Program-made: the position numbers and the translations under genes
Shown: piece after piece, positions 1-9,009 of the stretch
How the letters are laid out: each line of letters starts with the position of its first letter
Position numbering within the stretch: position 1 is the first letter of the stretch
Notes under the pieces: generated by a model
What the model saw: the letters and a program-made list of their open reading frames with translations, nothing else
Databases searched by the model: none
What the model was told of the DNA's origin: nothing
Source: Gordonia iterans
GTDB lineage: Bacteria; Actinomycetota; Actinomycetes; Mycobacteriales; Mycobacteriaceae
DNA length: 64,000 bases
Assembly (NCBI RefSeq): GCF_002993285.1
Contig: NZ_CP027433.1
Location: forward strand, 2,170,001-2,234,000
Reading direction: 5' to 3'

Positions 1-417
1 GGTCTCGACGGCCTCGACCAGACACTCGGCCGGGCTCCGCCGGTGCGAGTCCTGGATCACGCGGTTGATCAGCAGCAGCACGACGATCACCACGTACATG
101 ATTGCTACCGACGGAGCGTAGAAGTAGTCGTTGGTCTTGGTGACGAACTTGCCCACCTCGTCGAGGAAGAGGCCGAATCCGATGCCGCCGACGAGTACCG
201 CGGCCCAGCGCGCCCGCCGACCGGTGAACGTGAACCCGATCGCCAAGGCGGCCGTCATCCCGGCGCCGCCCCACAGTGCGTGCGCGATGTGCAGCGTGGC
301 CCCGCCGACCTGCGGATAGCCGGTGGCGGCCAGATAAGCCCGGGTCACCAGGATCGTCAGGATCCCGAGCACCACGAACGTCTCGACCAGGACGCCGCCG
401 TCGGACCGCCGTATCAT
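1..417 (-). CDS. Multi-spanning membrane protein, N-terminal part (cut by window edge)
   Basis: The reverse strand from the ATG at 417 stays open to base 1, giving 139 codons; the C-terminus lies outside the window. The visible part has about four hydrophobic segments (roughly residues 10-30, 45-62, 71-86 and 103-118) separated by short charged loops, one of which reads DEVGKFVTKTNDYFY. That loop and the topology resemble conserved actinobacterial integral membrane proteins of unknown function. I do not recognise a named family and no catalytic motif is visible. The gene is not in an obvious operon with the esterase downstream of its start. Confidence 0.6.
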   Translation of the reverse strand, partial: MIRRSDGGVLVETFVVLGILTILVTRAYLAATGYPQVGGATLHIAHALWGGAGMTAALAIGFTFTGRRARWAAVLVGGIGFGLFLDEVGKFVTKTNDYFYAPSVAIMYVVIVVLLLINRVIQDSHRRSPAECLVEAVET

Positions 418-507
418 GCCTGTCAGTGTGCGCGACCGCGGCTTCGGTCGGGTGCTGAACGGGACGACGGCACGTCGTCCCGTGCGGCGCGTCAGCCGTC
501 TGGCAGG

Positions 508-1593
508 TCAGTCGGCCGGGGTCACGTACTTCGCGGCGAGTCCGCCCAGCGCCTCGAACACGCGCTTGGAAGCCTCCGATGCGGGCAGCAGCAGCGGGAA
601 GACGTGGAACATGCCCTCTTCCTCCATCGCCTTGACCGGCACCCCGGCCTCCCGGATCCGCTCGGCGAGCTCGCGGCAGCTGTCCCGGAACATCTCGTCC
701 GAACCCCAGCAGATGAACGTCGGCGGGAACCAGGCGGGATCCGGATGCGTGTACACCGCCGACACGCGGTCGTCCCCGGGTTGCACGCCCTGCAGGTAGG
801 GCGCGACCGGAATGCTCCACGGCAGCACGTCCTTCGGCGCGTTCTCGGTGACCGAGTCCTGGCTCAAGTCCAGATCGACCTCGGGCGAGAAGAGCGCCAT
901 CGCCGCCGGGCGGGGAAGGTGCTCCTCCCGCAGGTAGGTGATGAGCGACGTCGCCAGCCCCCCGCCGCCGGAGTCGCCCGCGACGATGAGGTGATCGGCG
1001 GGCACCCCGTCGACCAGGAGCGCACGGTAGACGGCGGCGGCGTCGTGCATGCCCGCCGGGTACGGGAACTCCGGCGCCATCCGGTAGTCGGGGATGAAGA
1101 TCTGGCAGCCGCTGATACGGACCAGCGCGGCGGCGAACATGGTGTACATCATCGGGGTGGTCGCGACGTATCCGCCGCCGTGCAGGTACAGGATCGTGCC
1201 GCGCACCGGGAGGCGCTCACCGTCCTCGCCGACCTGGGCCTCCGCCTTGGCCCGGCACCAGATGCCCTCGACGCCGCCGATCATGTCTCGCTCGATCTCC
1301 ACCTGGCCGATGCCGCCGACCACCGGGGGCAGGACGGCCGAGCAGATCCGGTCCAGGACCTTCTCCATGGCGCGGTACTCCTCGATCGGCAGGCTCAGCG
1401 TGTAGCCGAGGAAGGAGCGGACCGCCTGCCGGGTGATCGACTGACCCACGTTGTCGAGCAGACCCGCCGGGCCTTCCCAGGGGCGGGCGAACGGCACGCG
1501 GGCCAGCCCGTTCGCCATGGTGCCCACGAAACCCGCCACGGTGAGGGCGGCGATGGGGCCGGTTGCGCTGCGGACGCCTTCTCTGTCAGCCAT
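508..1593 (-). CDS. Alpha/beta-hydrolase, family IV (HSL-type) esterase, paralog 1
   Basis: A 361-aa hydrolase of the hormone-sensitive-lipase class, which hydrolyses short acyl or aryl esters. The oxyanion motif HGGG begins at about His138, the nucleophile elbow GDSGGGG places the catalytic serine at about 208, and the catalytic His is in GMFHVFP at about 330. The acid is probably the Asp of GSDEM. No signal peptide is clear, though a hydrophobic stretch near residues 12-30 could associate with the membrane. The start is set at the second ATG of an MVM pair because GAGGG lies 7 nt upstream of it, against 1 nt for the first. A close paralog lies at 2195-3298 in the same orientation. Confidence 0.8.
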   Translation of the reverse strand: MADREGVRSATGPIAALTVAGFVGTMANGLARVPFARPWEGPAGLLDNVGQSITRQAVRSFLGYTLSLPIEEYRAMEKVLDRICSAVLPPVVGGIGQVEIERDMIGGVEGIWCRAKAEAQVGEDGERLPVRGTILYLHGGGYVATTPMMYTMFAAALVRISGCQIFIPDYRMAPEFPYPAGMHDAAAVYRALLVDGVPADHLIVAGDSGGGGLATSLITYLREEHLPRPAAMALFSPEVDLDLSQDSVTENAPKDVLPWSIPVAPYLQGVQPGDDRVSAVYTHPDPAWFPPTFICWGSDEMFRDSCRELAERIREAGVPVKAMEEEGMFHVFPLLLPASEASKRVFEALGGLAAKYVTPAD

Positions 1594-1720
1594 GACCATG
1601 CCCTCAGGGTAGGTCATCCCGGGCGTCCGGCCGGCCGCCTGCCGCGTCGCCGTCCCAGGACGGACCCGGCCGGGCATGATGTGAGGCGGGGCCGGAGCAT
1701 TCCGGAGGCAGGGGAGGACC

Positions 1721-2158
1721 ATGGTCGTGCACGAACGCAGCCGTCGGCTGCGATGGAAGATCTGGGCGCGCAGGAAGCGCTACGCGATCCGCCGGAATCC
1801 GCGGCTCGATCGCCTGTATCGCGCCGCCGTGGCCGTCGTCGGAACCGTGATGATTCTCGCCGGAATGGTGATGGTCCCGCTGCCGACTCCGGGATTCGGA
1901 TGGATCCTGATCTTCCTCGGGCTCGGCGTGCTCTCGACCGAGTTCACCTGGGCGAAGTGGCTCACCGGGCACGTACGTCGCGGGTACGACGCGGTGCGCC
2001 ACTGGTTCGCGCGCCAGTCGGCGAACGAACGGATCGGCATGGTCACGGCACTGGCAGTGGTCGTCGTGACCGCGCTGTGGCTGTCCGGGTCGCTCGGGAC
2101 CGCCGGCGGATGGGTCGGGTACGACTCGGCCTGGCTGTCCGGCCCGTTCCGCCGCTGA
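1721..2158 (+). CDS. PGPGW-type (TIGR02611-like) small transmembrane protein
   Basis: A 145-aa protein with a basic N-terminus (residues 1-35, many Arg/Lys), a hydrophobic hairpin with the turn PLPTPGFGWILIFLGL at about 53-69, and a last membrane segment at about 108-126. The Pro-Gly-rich turn between two membrane helices is the signature of the PGPGW/TIGR02611 family, widespread in Actinobacteria and of unknown function. GGGGAGG directly upstream supports the ATG. It sits alone on the plus strand between two paralogous esterases encoded on the minus strand, so it is divergent from the first. Confidence 0.75.
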   Translation: MVVHERSRRLRWKIWARRKRYAIRRNPRLDRLYRAAVAVVGTVMILAGMVMVPLPTPGFGWILIFLGLGVLSTEFTWAKWLTGHVRRGYDAVRHWFARQSANERIGMVTALAVVVVTALWLSGSLGTAGGWVGYDSAWLSGPFRR

Positions 2159-2194
2159 CCCCGCGGCTGGGAGGTACCGGCCGCGGGCCGAGCG

Positions 2195-3298
2195 TTACGA
2201 CGCGGTCCGGTCGGGGTGCACCGGCTGAGCGTGGTCGCCGGCGACGTCGGCGAGTCCACGCAGGACCCGTTTGGTGGCCTCGGCCCACGGCATCAGGATC
2301 GGGAAGATGTGGAACATCCCCTCCTCCTCGATCGCCTTGAGCGGAACACCCGACTCGTGCAGCCGATCGGCGAACGCCTCGATCCCGTCGCGGAACATCT
2401 CGGCCGACCCCCAGCTCACGAACGTCGGCGGATACCACGCGGGGTCCATGTCCGCATCGACCGCCGAGACCCGTCCGTCGTGGGGCTGGATGCCGCGCAG
2501 ATAGGGGGCCACCGACAGGCTCCACGGCAGGATGTCGGTGGAGGCGTTCTCGGTGATCGACGGTCGGCTCAGGTCCATGTCGACCTCGGGCGAGAACAGC
2601 GCGAGCGCCGCCGGCGCGGGCAGGCCCTCGTCGTGCAGGTACTGGATCAGGGAGGTCGCGAGTCCGCCGCCGCTGGAGTCGCCGGCGAGGATCAGGTGCT
2701 CAGCGGGCACGCCCCGGTCGAGCAGCGCTCGGTAGACGTCGGCGACGTCGTGCATGCCCGCCGGGAACGGGAACTCAGGTGCTTCGCGGAAGTCGGGGAT
2801 GAACACCTCGCATCCGGAGATCCGCACCAGTGCGGCGGCGAACATCGAGTACATCATCGGAGTCGAGCCGAAGAAGCTGCCGCCGTGCAGGTAGAGCACG
2901 GTGGCGCGCACGGGCAGGGCATCTCCGTCGTCGTCCACCTGCACCCGATCCTTGGCGCGGCACCAGATCCCCTCGACGCCGGCGATCACCTCGGTCTCGA
3001 TCTCCACCTGGCCGAAGTGCCCGACGACCGGCGGCAGCACGGCGCGGGCGAGGCGGTCGACGGTGCGCTCCATCGACCGGAACTCGCTGATCGGGAGGCC
3101 GAGCGAGTAGCCGGCGACGGTGCGGGCCGCCTGGCGGGTGACCGCATGACCCAGGTTGTCGAGGAGACCCGACGGTCCCTGCCAGGGCTTTCGGAAGGGT
3201 ACCCGGGCGACGCCGTTGACCAGCGTGTGCGCCAGTCCCGACATCGTCAGGAAGGCCGCGGCCCCGCTCGCGCTCTTCACACCGTCTCTGTCCGCCAT
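2195..3298 (-). CDS. Alpha/beta-hydrolase, family IV (HSL-type) esterase, paralog 2
   Basis: A 367-aa esterase closely similar over its whole length to the protein at 508-1593. Both start MVMADR-(E/D)G-V-(R/K)SA, share the ARVPF-(A/R)-(R/K)PW segment, and end with the GMFH-(V/I)-FP catalytic His motif. The nucleophile elbow is GDSSGGGLA and the oxyanion motif is HGGSF, so one Gly of the paralog's HGGG is Ser here. The two genes look like a duplication separated by the PGPGW gene. The start is placed by homology to paralog 1; no strong ribosome site is visible, and the first Met at 3304 is an alternative. It is divergent from the glycosyltransferase at 3432. Confidence 0.8.
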   Translation of the reverse strand: MADRDGVKSASGAAAFLTMSGLAHTLVNGVARVPFRKPWQGPSGLLDNLGHAVTRQAARTVAGYSLGLPISEFRSMERTVDRLARAVLPPVVGHFGQVEIETEVIAGVEGIWCRAKDRVQVDDDGDALPVRATVLYLHGGSFFGSTPMMYSMFAAALVRISGCEVFIPDFREAPEFPFPAGMHDVADVYRALLDRGVPAEHLILAGDSSGGGLATSLIQYLHDEGLPAPAALALFSPEVDMDLSRPSITENASTDILPWSLSVAPYLRGIQPHDGRVSAVDADMDPAWYPPTFVSWGSAEMFRDGIEAFADRLHESGVPLKAIEEEGMFHIFPILMPWAEATKRVLRGLADVAGDHAQPVHPDRTAS

Positions 3299-3431
3299 CA
3301 CCATGTGCTGCAGCCTAGTGGTTGCCGGCTCGCCGACGGCCGCGGACGGCAGGGAACCACCGTTCTGCGCTGATCCTGGCACGACTGCGAGCCTCAGCGA
3401 TTCTGCGCCGCCGGAGACGTACTCTCTCCTC

Positions 3432-4751
3432 GTGCACGTTCCAGATCAGCCGGTCGAGCGGAGCCGGACGATCCCCGACGCGGTGATGATCGTGCTGTGT
3501 GCCGCAGCGGTCGGCGCCGCGGTGTGGCAGTTCGCCCTCTGGCCCTTCTGGGAGGGATACGGCCTGTGGGGAAACGGCATCGACGCCAAGGTCTACCGCG
3601 GGGGCGGACGGGCGGTGCTCACCGGCGCGCCCCTGTACGACGGCCCGGTGTTCCGCATCTGGCAGTTCACGTACACCCCCTTCGCGGCACTCCTGATGAT
3701 CCCGCTGGGTCTGGTGGGCATGTCGGCCGCGGTGGGCGTCGTCAAGGCGACCAGCGTCGTCTGCTTGCTGCTGCTGATCGGGATGACCCTGCGAGCGCTG
3801 GGATTTCGGCGCGACTGGCGGTTCTGGACCGCCACCGTGGCGGCCGCGCTGGCGGTCAGCGTGCTGGAACCGGTCCGCACGACGCTGTGGAACGGCCAGA
3901 TCAACCTGATCCTGGCCGTCCTGGTGGTGGGCTGCCTGACGCTCCCGCTCGGCCGCTGGCGCGGCATCGGCGTCGGCCTGGCGGCCGGTATCAAGCTGAC
4001 CCCGATCTTCTTCTTCTGCTACTTCGCGGTCACCCGCCAGTGGCGCGCGGCGGTGGTGGCCGTACTCGCCTTCGGCGTCACCGTGGTCGTCGGACTGGCG
4101 GCCTTGCCCGGACAGGCCTGGAAGTTCTGGACGCACACGTTGTTCGACTCGACGCGGATCGGCCCGATCGATGCCGTCGCCAATCAGTCGATCAACGGTT
4201 TCCTCGTCCGCTCGGGTGTGCTCGGCGTGTGGCAACCGCCGCCGTGGCTCTGGGTGCCGGTCGGCACGGTGGTCGCCCTCGTCGCCCTCTACGTCGTGCG
4301 GAAGGCGTACCTGGCCGGCGCGACGATGCTCGCCGTGACCCTCACCGGGCTCACGACCTGCGCTGTCGCACCGTTCTCCTGGGGCCACCATTGGGTGTGG
4401 ACGGTTCCGCTGCTGCTGATCTCCCTGGTCCAGGCGGCGGATGCGAGCCGCCGGGACCGGCCGGTCAGTTGGTGCTGGTGGCTGGCGCCGCTCGGCGTCT
4501 TCGTGGCGACCTTCGCCTGGCCGCAGTGGTACGCCGACCCCGAGGGCCGCTACTGGTGGCGCTTCGGCACCTTTCGGGTGTTCTGGGACGCCGACCCGCA
4601 CGGCTGGCAGTGGATCGGCTCGTTGCTGGCCTCCGGCGACTACGTCATCGTGTTCCTGACGACGCTCGCGATCACGCTGTGGTGGACCCGCCGGCGGGAC
4701 CCGATACGATTCAACGCGAGCGCCGTCCTTCCTCCGGAGACGGCGCGCTGA
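3432..4751 (+). CDS. GT87-family (GT-C) polyprenyl-phosphate-dependent mannosyltransferase
   Basis: A polytopic protein of about 439 aa with roughly ten hydrophobic segments. After the first membrane helix it has a periplasmic loop with GNGIDAKVYRGGGRAVLTG and APLYDGP, the acidic loop typical of the DUF2029/GT87 alpha-1,2-mannosyltransferases that use polyprenyl-phosphomannose. In Mycobacteriales such enzymes build PIM, lipomannan and lipoarabinomannan, which fits its place directly upstream of thrS and the PIM genes. The GTG at 3432 is chosen because the reading frame upstream has no protein-like character; the exact start is uncertain. Which mannose linkage it makes cannot be read from sequence. 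Confidence 0.75.
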   Translation: MHVPDQPVERSRTIPDAVMIVLCAAAVGAAVWQFALWPFWEGYGLWGNGIDAKVYRGGGRAVLTGAPLYDGPVFRIWQFTYTPFAALLMIPLGLVGMSAAVGVVKATSVVCLLLLIGMTLRALGFRRDWRFWTATVAAALAVSVLEPVRTTLWNGQINLILAVLVVGCLTLPLGRWRGIGVGLAAGIKLTPIFFFCYFAVTRQWRAAVVAVLAFGVTVVVGLAALPGQAWKFWTHTLFDSTRIGPIDAVANQSINGFLVRSGVLGVWQPPPWLWVPVGTVVALVALYVVRKAYLAGATMLAVTLTGLTTCAVAPFSWGHHWVWTVPLLLISLVQAADASRRDRPVSWCWWLAPLGVFVATFAWPQWYADPEGRYWWRFGTFRVFWDADPHGWQWIGSLLASGDYVIVFLTTLAITLWWTRRRDPIRFNASAVLPPETAR

Positions 4752-4790
4752 CCTGTGAATCACGCCGATCCCACCCGAGGAGCCCGCACC

Positions 4791-6869
4791 GTGTCCGACC
4801 ACGCCCCCGAACGAGCCGTCCTGCCGGAGTCCTTCCGGGTACCGGCCGGCACTACCGCGGGCGAGGCGATGCGCGAGCTCGGGCTGCCGAACAAGGGGCC
4901 GCAGGCCGTCGTCGTCGTCGCCGAGAGCGACGGCACCCTGCGCGATCTCTCCTGGTCGCCCGACTCCGACGTCGACGTGGCCCCGGTGCCCGCCGACTCC
5001 GAGGCCGGCCGCAGCGTGATCCGCCACTCGGCCGCGCACGTCCTGGCGCAGGCCGTCCAGGATCTGCACCCCGAGGCCAAGCTCGGCATCGGGCCGCCGA
5101 TCAAGGACGGCTTCTACTACGACTTCGACGTCGCCGAGCCCTTCACCCCCGAGGACCTCAAGGCCCTCGAGAAGAAAATGAAGCAGATCATCAAGTCCGG
5201 CCAGCGGTTCTCCCGCCGGGTGTACGAGTCCAAGGACGAGGCGCGCGCGGAACTGGCCGGCGAACCCTTCAAGCTCGAGCTGATCGACGACAAGGGCGCC
5301 GCCGACGACGACGAGATCATGGAGGTCGGCGGTGCCGAGCTGACCGCCTACGACAACCTGAACCCGCGCACGGGCGAGCGGATCTGGGGCGACCTGTGTC
5401 GCGGCCCGCACGTGCCGACCACCAAGTACATCCCGGCGTTCAAGCTCACCCGGAGCTCGGCGGCCTATTGGCGCGGTGATCAGAGCCTGGCCGACCTCCA
5501 GCGCGTGTACGGCACCGCCTGGGAGAGCGTCGAGGCGATGGACGCGCATCTGGATCTGCTCGCCGAGGCCGAAAAACGCGACCATCGCCGGCTGGGCAGC
5601 GAACTGGACCTGTTCAGCTTCCCCGACGAGCTGGGTTCGGGTCTGCCGGTGTTCCACCCGAAGGGCGGCATCATCCGTCGCGAGATGGAGGACTACTCGC
5701 GCGAACAGCACGCCGCGGCCGGGTACGAGTTCGTGAACACGCCGCACGTCACCAAGGGCGACCTGTTCGAGCTGTCCGGCCACCTCGACTGGTACGCCGA
5801 AGGCATGTTCCCGCCGATGCATCTGGACGCGGAGTACAACGACGACGGCACCGTGCGCAAGCCCGGCCAGAACTACTACGTCAAGCCGATGAACTGCCCG
5901 ATGCACAACCTGATCTACGCCTCCCGCGGGCGCAGCTATCGGGAGCTTCCGCTGCGGCTGTTCGAGTTCGGCTCGGTGTACCGCTACGAGAAGTCGGGAG
6001 TGGTCCACGGCCTGACCCGCGCGCGCGGCTTCACCCAGGACGACGCGCACATCTTCTGCACGCAGGAGCAGGTCGACGAGGAGCTCACGACCACCCTGCA
6101 GTTCGTCCTGCAACTGCTCAAGGACTACGGCCTCGACGACTTCTACCTCGAGCTCTCGACCAAGGACCCGGAGAAGTACGTCGGCACCGACGAAGTCTGG
6201 GACGAGGCGACCGAGACGCTCCGGCGCGTCGGCGAGGCATCCGGGCTGGAACTGGTGCCCGACCCCGAGGGCGCCGCCTTCTACGGCCCGAAGATCTCCG
6301 TCCAGGCCAAGGACGCGCTGGGTCGGACCTGGCAGATGTCGACCATTCAGCTCGATTTCAACCTGCCTGAGCGCTTCGACCTGGAGTACACCGCGTCGGA
6401 CGGCACCAAGAAGCGTCCGGTGATGATTCACCGTGCGCTCTTCGGCTCCATCGAACGGTTCTTCGGCGTGCTCACCGAGCACTACGGCGGAGCGTTCCCG
6501 GTGTGGCTGGCGCCCGTCCAAGTGGTGGGCATCCCGGTGGCCGAGGCCTTTGCGCCGCACCTCCAGTTGGTGGTCAACCGGCTCAAATCACGCCGGGTGC
6601 GTGCCGAGGTGGACTACTCGGACGATCGCATGCAGAAGAAGATCCGCAACCACACCACGGCCAAGGTGCCGTTCATGCTGCTCGCCGGGGAGCGTGACGT
6701 GGAGGCCGGCGCGGTCAGCTTCCGCTTCCGCGACGGCACCCAGTTGAACGGGATCCCGGTCGACGACGCCGTCGTGGCGATCGACGAGTGGGAGGAGTCG
6801 CGCCGTAACGATTCGCCGACCGCGGAGACCATGCAGGCCGTGATCGACGCCGCCCGGAAGCGCCGATGA
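4791..6869 (+). CDS. thrS: Threonyl-tRNA synthetase
   Basis: Cytoplasmic enzyme charging tRNA-Thr. The protein has about 692 aa: a TGS domain at about 1-60, an editing domain with the [11 protein letters not shown] zinc/His motif at about 76, a class II catalytic core with KPMNCPMHN and the motif 2 segment [13 protein letters not shown], and a C-terminal anticodon-binding domain from about 570. The GTG at 4791 is preferred over the GTG at 4755 because GAGGAG lies 8 nt before it. It opens an operon whose next gene (HIT protein) overlaps it by 4 nt. The thrS-HIT-pgsA-acyltransferase-pimA order is conserved in mycobacteria. Confidence 0.97.
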   Translation: MSDHAPERAVLPESFRVPAGTTAGEAMRELGLPNKGPQAVVVVAESDGTLRDLSWSPDSDVDVAPVPADSEAGRSVIRHSAAHVLAQAVQDLHPEAKLGIGPPIKDGFYYDFDVAEPFTPEDLKALEKKMKQIIKSGQRFSRRVYESKDEARAELAGEPFKLELIDDKGAADDDEIMEVGGAELTAYDNLNPRTGERIWGDLCRGPHVPTTKYIPAFKLTRSSAAYWRGDQSLADLQRVYGTAWESVEAMDAHLDLLAEAEKRDHRRLGSELDLFSFPDELGSGLPVFHPKGGIIRREMEDYSREQHAAAGYEFVNTPHVTKGDLFELSGHLDWYAEGMFPPMHLDAEYNDDGTVRKPGQNYYVKPMNCPMHNLIYASRGRSYRELPLRLFEFGSVYRYEKSGVVHGLTRARGFTQDDAHIFCTQEQVDEELTTTLQFVLQLLKDYGLDDFYLELSTKDPEKYVGTDEVWDEATETLRRVGEASGLELVPDPEGAAFYGPKISVQAKDALGRTWQMSTIQLDFNLPERFDLEYTASDGTKKRPVMIHRALFGSIERFFGVLTEHYGGAFPVWLAPVQVVGIPVAEAFAPHLQLVVNRLKSRRVRAEVDYSDDRMQKKIRNHTTAKVPFMLLAGERDVEAGAVSFRFRDGTQLNGIPVDDAVVAIDEWEESRRNDSPTAETMQAVIDAARKRR

Positions 6870-7423
6870 GCGGGCCCGATCAGCTCCAGCGGCTGTGGAC
6901 GCCGCACCGGATGAGCTACATCACCGCCGAGCAGCCTCGCACGGCGGCCGACGGCGAGGAGCTGACCGGGCACCCGTTCCTCGACATTCCGCGGATGTCC
7001 GACGAGGACGGCCTGATCGTCGCTCGTGGCGAGCAGGTGTACGCGGTCCTGAACCTGTACCCGTACAACCCCGGTCACACCATGGTGGTGCCGTACCGCC
7101 GCGTCGCCGACCTGGAGGACCTGGCGCCGGCGGAGTCGGCCGAGCTGATGGCGTTCACGCAGCGGATGATCCGCACCATCAAGCACGTCTCGAACCCCGA
7201 CGCCTTCAACGTCGGCCTGAATCTCGGGTCGGCCGGCGGCGGATCGCTCAGCGAGCACCTGCACCAGCACATCGTTCCGCGATGGACCGGCGACGCGAAC
7301 TTCATCACCGTCGTCGGCGGCACCAAGGTGATTCCGCAACTGCTGCGAGACACGCGGGAACTGCTCGCGAACGCGTGGGAGTCCGTCGACGGGCCCCCGC
7401 CGGCGGAGGGCCGGGACCGATGA
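6866..7423 (+). CDS. HIT-family nucleotide phosphorylase/hydrolase (Ap4A-type)
   Basis: A 185-aa histidine-triad protein. The triad [10 protein letters not shown] is at about 131-140, and the upstream segment [15 protein letters not shown] is the usual HIT substrate-binding strand. By position it corresponds to Mycobacterium tuberculosis Rv2613c, described as an Ap4A phosphorylase; that role is inferred from family and synteny. It starts with an ATGA overlap with thrS and its own stop overlaps the pgsA start, so it is translationally coupled on both sides. Confidence 0.88.
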   Translation: MSGPDQLQRLWTPHRMSYITAEQPRTAADGEELTGHPFLDIPRMSDEDGLIVARGEQVYAVLNLYPYNPGHTMVVPYRRVADLEDLAPAESAELMAFTQRMIRTIKHVSNPDAFNVGLNLGSAGGGSLSEHLHQHIVPRWTGDANFITVVGGTKVIPQLLRDTRELLANAWESVDGPPPAEGRDR

Positions 7424-8106
7424 TCAGTTTCAAGGGCCGCGAGGTGGTCTCCAAGGTCACCGATCCGCTGGGACGGGCGCTTCTCAAGCTCGGGCTGACC
7501 CCGGACATCATGACGATTCTCGGCACCGTCGCGACGGTGGCGGCGGCGATCGTCCTGTTCTCCCAGGGATACCTGTTCGCCGGGGCCCTCGTGTGCTGGG
7601 CCTTCGTGATGTTCGACATGGTCGACGGCGCCATGGCCCGGGCGCGAGGCGGAGGAACCCGTTTCGGATCGGTGCTCGACGCGACGTGCGACCGGATCGC
7701 CGACGGCGCGATCTTCGGCGCGCTGGCGTACTGGGCGGCGGTGACCCGCCCGCACGCTCTGCTGCTGATCGCCACACTGATCTGCCTGGTCACCTCCCAG
7801 GTGATCTCCTACGCCAAGGCCCGTGCGGAGGCGGCCGGACTGCACGGCGACGGCGGCCTGATCGAGCGCCCGGAGCGGCTGATCATCGTGCTGGTCGGCG
7901 CCGGCTTCACCACCTTTCCGGGTCTGCACTGGTGGTGGGCGATTCACGTCGCGATGTGGGCCCTGGCGGTGCTGTCGGTCGTCACGGTGTGTCAGCGCAT
8001 GTGGTCCATCTACTGCTCGCCGGGTGCGCGTGACCTGATTCCGCCGCCGGCCAGACCCGGCGGGAACGCCGGCGGCCGCCCCGGCGATTCCGCGACGGAA
8101 AGCTGA
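7420..8106 (+). CDS. pgsA: CDP-alcohol phosphotransferase, phosphatidylinositol phosphate synthase
   Basis: A 228-aa integral membrane enzyme. The CDP-alcohol phosphotransferase signature is complete: DMVDGAMARARGG followed by G-S-V-L-D-A-T-C-D (D-x2-D-G-x2-A-R-x8-G-x3-D-x3-D). In Mycobacteriales the member encoded between the HIT gene and the PIM acyltransferase joins CDP-diacylglycerol to inositol-1-phosphate, the first step to phosphatidylinositol and PIMs. About six membrane helices are visible. The ATG overlaps the HIT stop codon. Confidence 0.93.
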   Translation: MISFKGREVVSKVTDPLGRALLKLGLTPDIMTILGTVATVAAAIVLFSQGYLFAGALVCWAFVMFDMVDGAMARARGGGTRFGSVLDATCDRIADGAIFGALAYWAAVTRPHALLLIATLICLVTSQVISYAKARAEAAGLHGDGGLIERPERLIIVLVGAGFTTFPGLHWWWAIHVAMWALAVLSVVTVCQRMWSIYCSPGARDLIPPPARPGGNAGGRPGDSATES

Positions 8107-8109
8107 GGC

Positions 8110-9009
8110 ATGGGCGGCTGGCAGGAGACGGCAGCCGATCTCGGCTACCGCGCGGGCTGGAGCCTGGTCAAAGCGGCTCCCGAGTCGCTGGCGCGCACCC
8201 TGTTCGACGGTGTCGGGACGGTGGCCGGCACCCGCAACGGCGGACCGGCGCAGTTGCGCAAGAACCTCGGTCGCGTCCTCGGGTGCAGTCCGGCCGACGT
8301 CCCGGACGAGCTCATGGCCGAGGCGATGCGGTCGTACGCGCGATACTGGCGGGAGGCCTTCCGCCTCCCGGCGACCGATCCGGCGCGGATCGTGGAGCAG
8401 ACCACGCTGTCGCCGGGCGGTGCCGAACGGGTCGCCGAACTCGTGGCGGAAGGGCGCGGCATCGTCTTCACGCTTCCGCACTCGGGGAACTGGGACACCT
8501 GCGGGGTATGGCTGGTGGCGCACCACGGGCAGTTCGCCACCGTCGCCGAACGATTGAAGCCGGAGTCGCTGTTCGAGCGCTTCGTCGCCTACCGCGAATC
8601 TCTCGGTTTCGAGGTCTTCCCGCTGACCGGAGGAGAGGAGCCGCCGTTCACGGCGCTCGCGCAGCGGCTCCGATCGGGCGGCATGGTGTGCCTGCTCGGC
8701 GATCGCGACCTGTCGCGGCACGGGGTCCCGGTCACCTTCTTCGGCGAGCCGACCCGGATGCCTGCCGGCCCGGCAAAACTCGCGCTCGAGACCGGTGCCG
8801 CACTCCTGGCGATCCACCACAGTTACACCGGTCCGGACAGTTCACTCATCCGGGTCACCGACGTCGAGGTCGACGACGTCGCCGCCACCACCCAGCGGGT
8901 CGCCGACGCCTTCGAGGCGGGCATCGCCGGAGCGCCCGCGGACTGGCACATGCTCCAACCGCTCTGGGAGGCAGACTGGTCGCAGGAACGGAAGGAGCGC
9001 CTGGCATGA
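8110..9009 (+). CDS. patA: Phosphatidylinositol mannoside acyltransferase
   Basis: A 299-aa peripheral membrane acyltransferase of the LpxL/HtrB-like superfamily. The catalytic HX4D motif is HSGNWD at about residue 124, and GDRDLSRHGVPVTFFG at about 198-213 is the conserved second block. It corresponds to M. tuberculosis Rv2611c, which transfers palmitate to the 6-position of mannose in PIM. It lies 3 nt after pgsA and overlaps pimA by 4 nt, which supports one PIM operon. Confidence 0.93.
   Translation: MGGWQETAADLGYRAGWSLVKAAPESLARTLFDGVGTVAGTRNGGPAQLRKNLGRVLGCSPADVPDELMAEAMRSYARYWREAFRLPATDPARIVEQTTLSPGGAERVAELVAEGRGIVFTLPHSGNWDTCGVWLVAHHGQFATVAERLKPESLFERFVAYRESLGFEVFPLTGGEEPPFTALAQRLRSGGMVCLLGDRDLSRHGVPVTFFGEPTRMPAGPAKLALETGAALLAIHHSYTGPDSSLIRVTDVEVDDVAATTQRVADAFEAGIAGAPADWHMLQPLWEADWSQERKERLA

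Noticed and set aside
43-2340. 765-codon plus-strand frame over the membrane protein and esterases
   Set aside because: It crosses three real genes and the PGPGW gene and has shadow-type composition.
3315-6560. 1081-codon open frame antisense to the glycosyltransferase and thrS
   Set aside because: It is a high-GC shadow frame: composition is Arg/Gly/His/Gln-rich with no domain, and both strands cannot be coding where thrS is certain.
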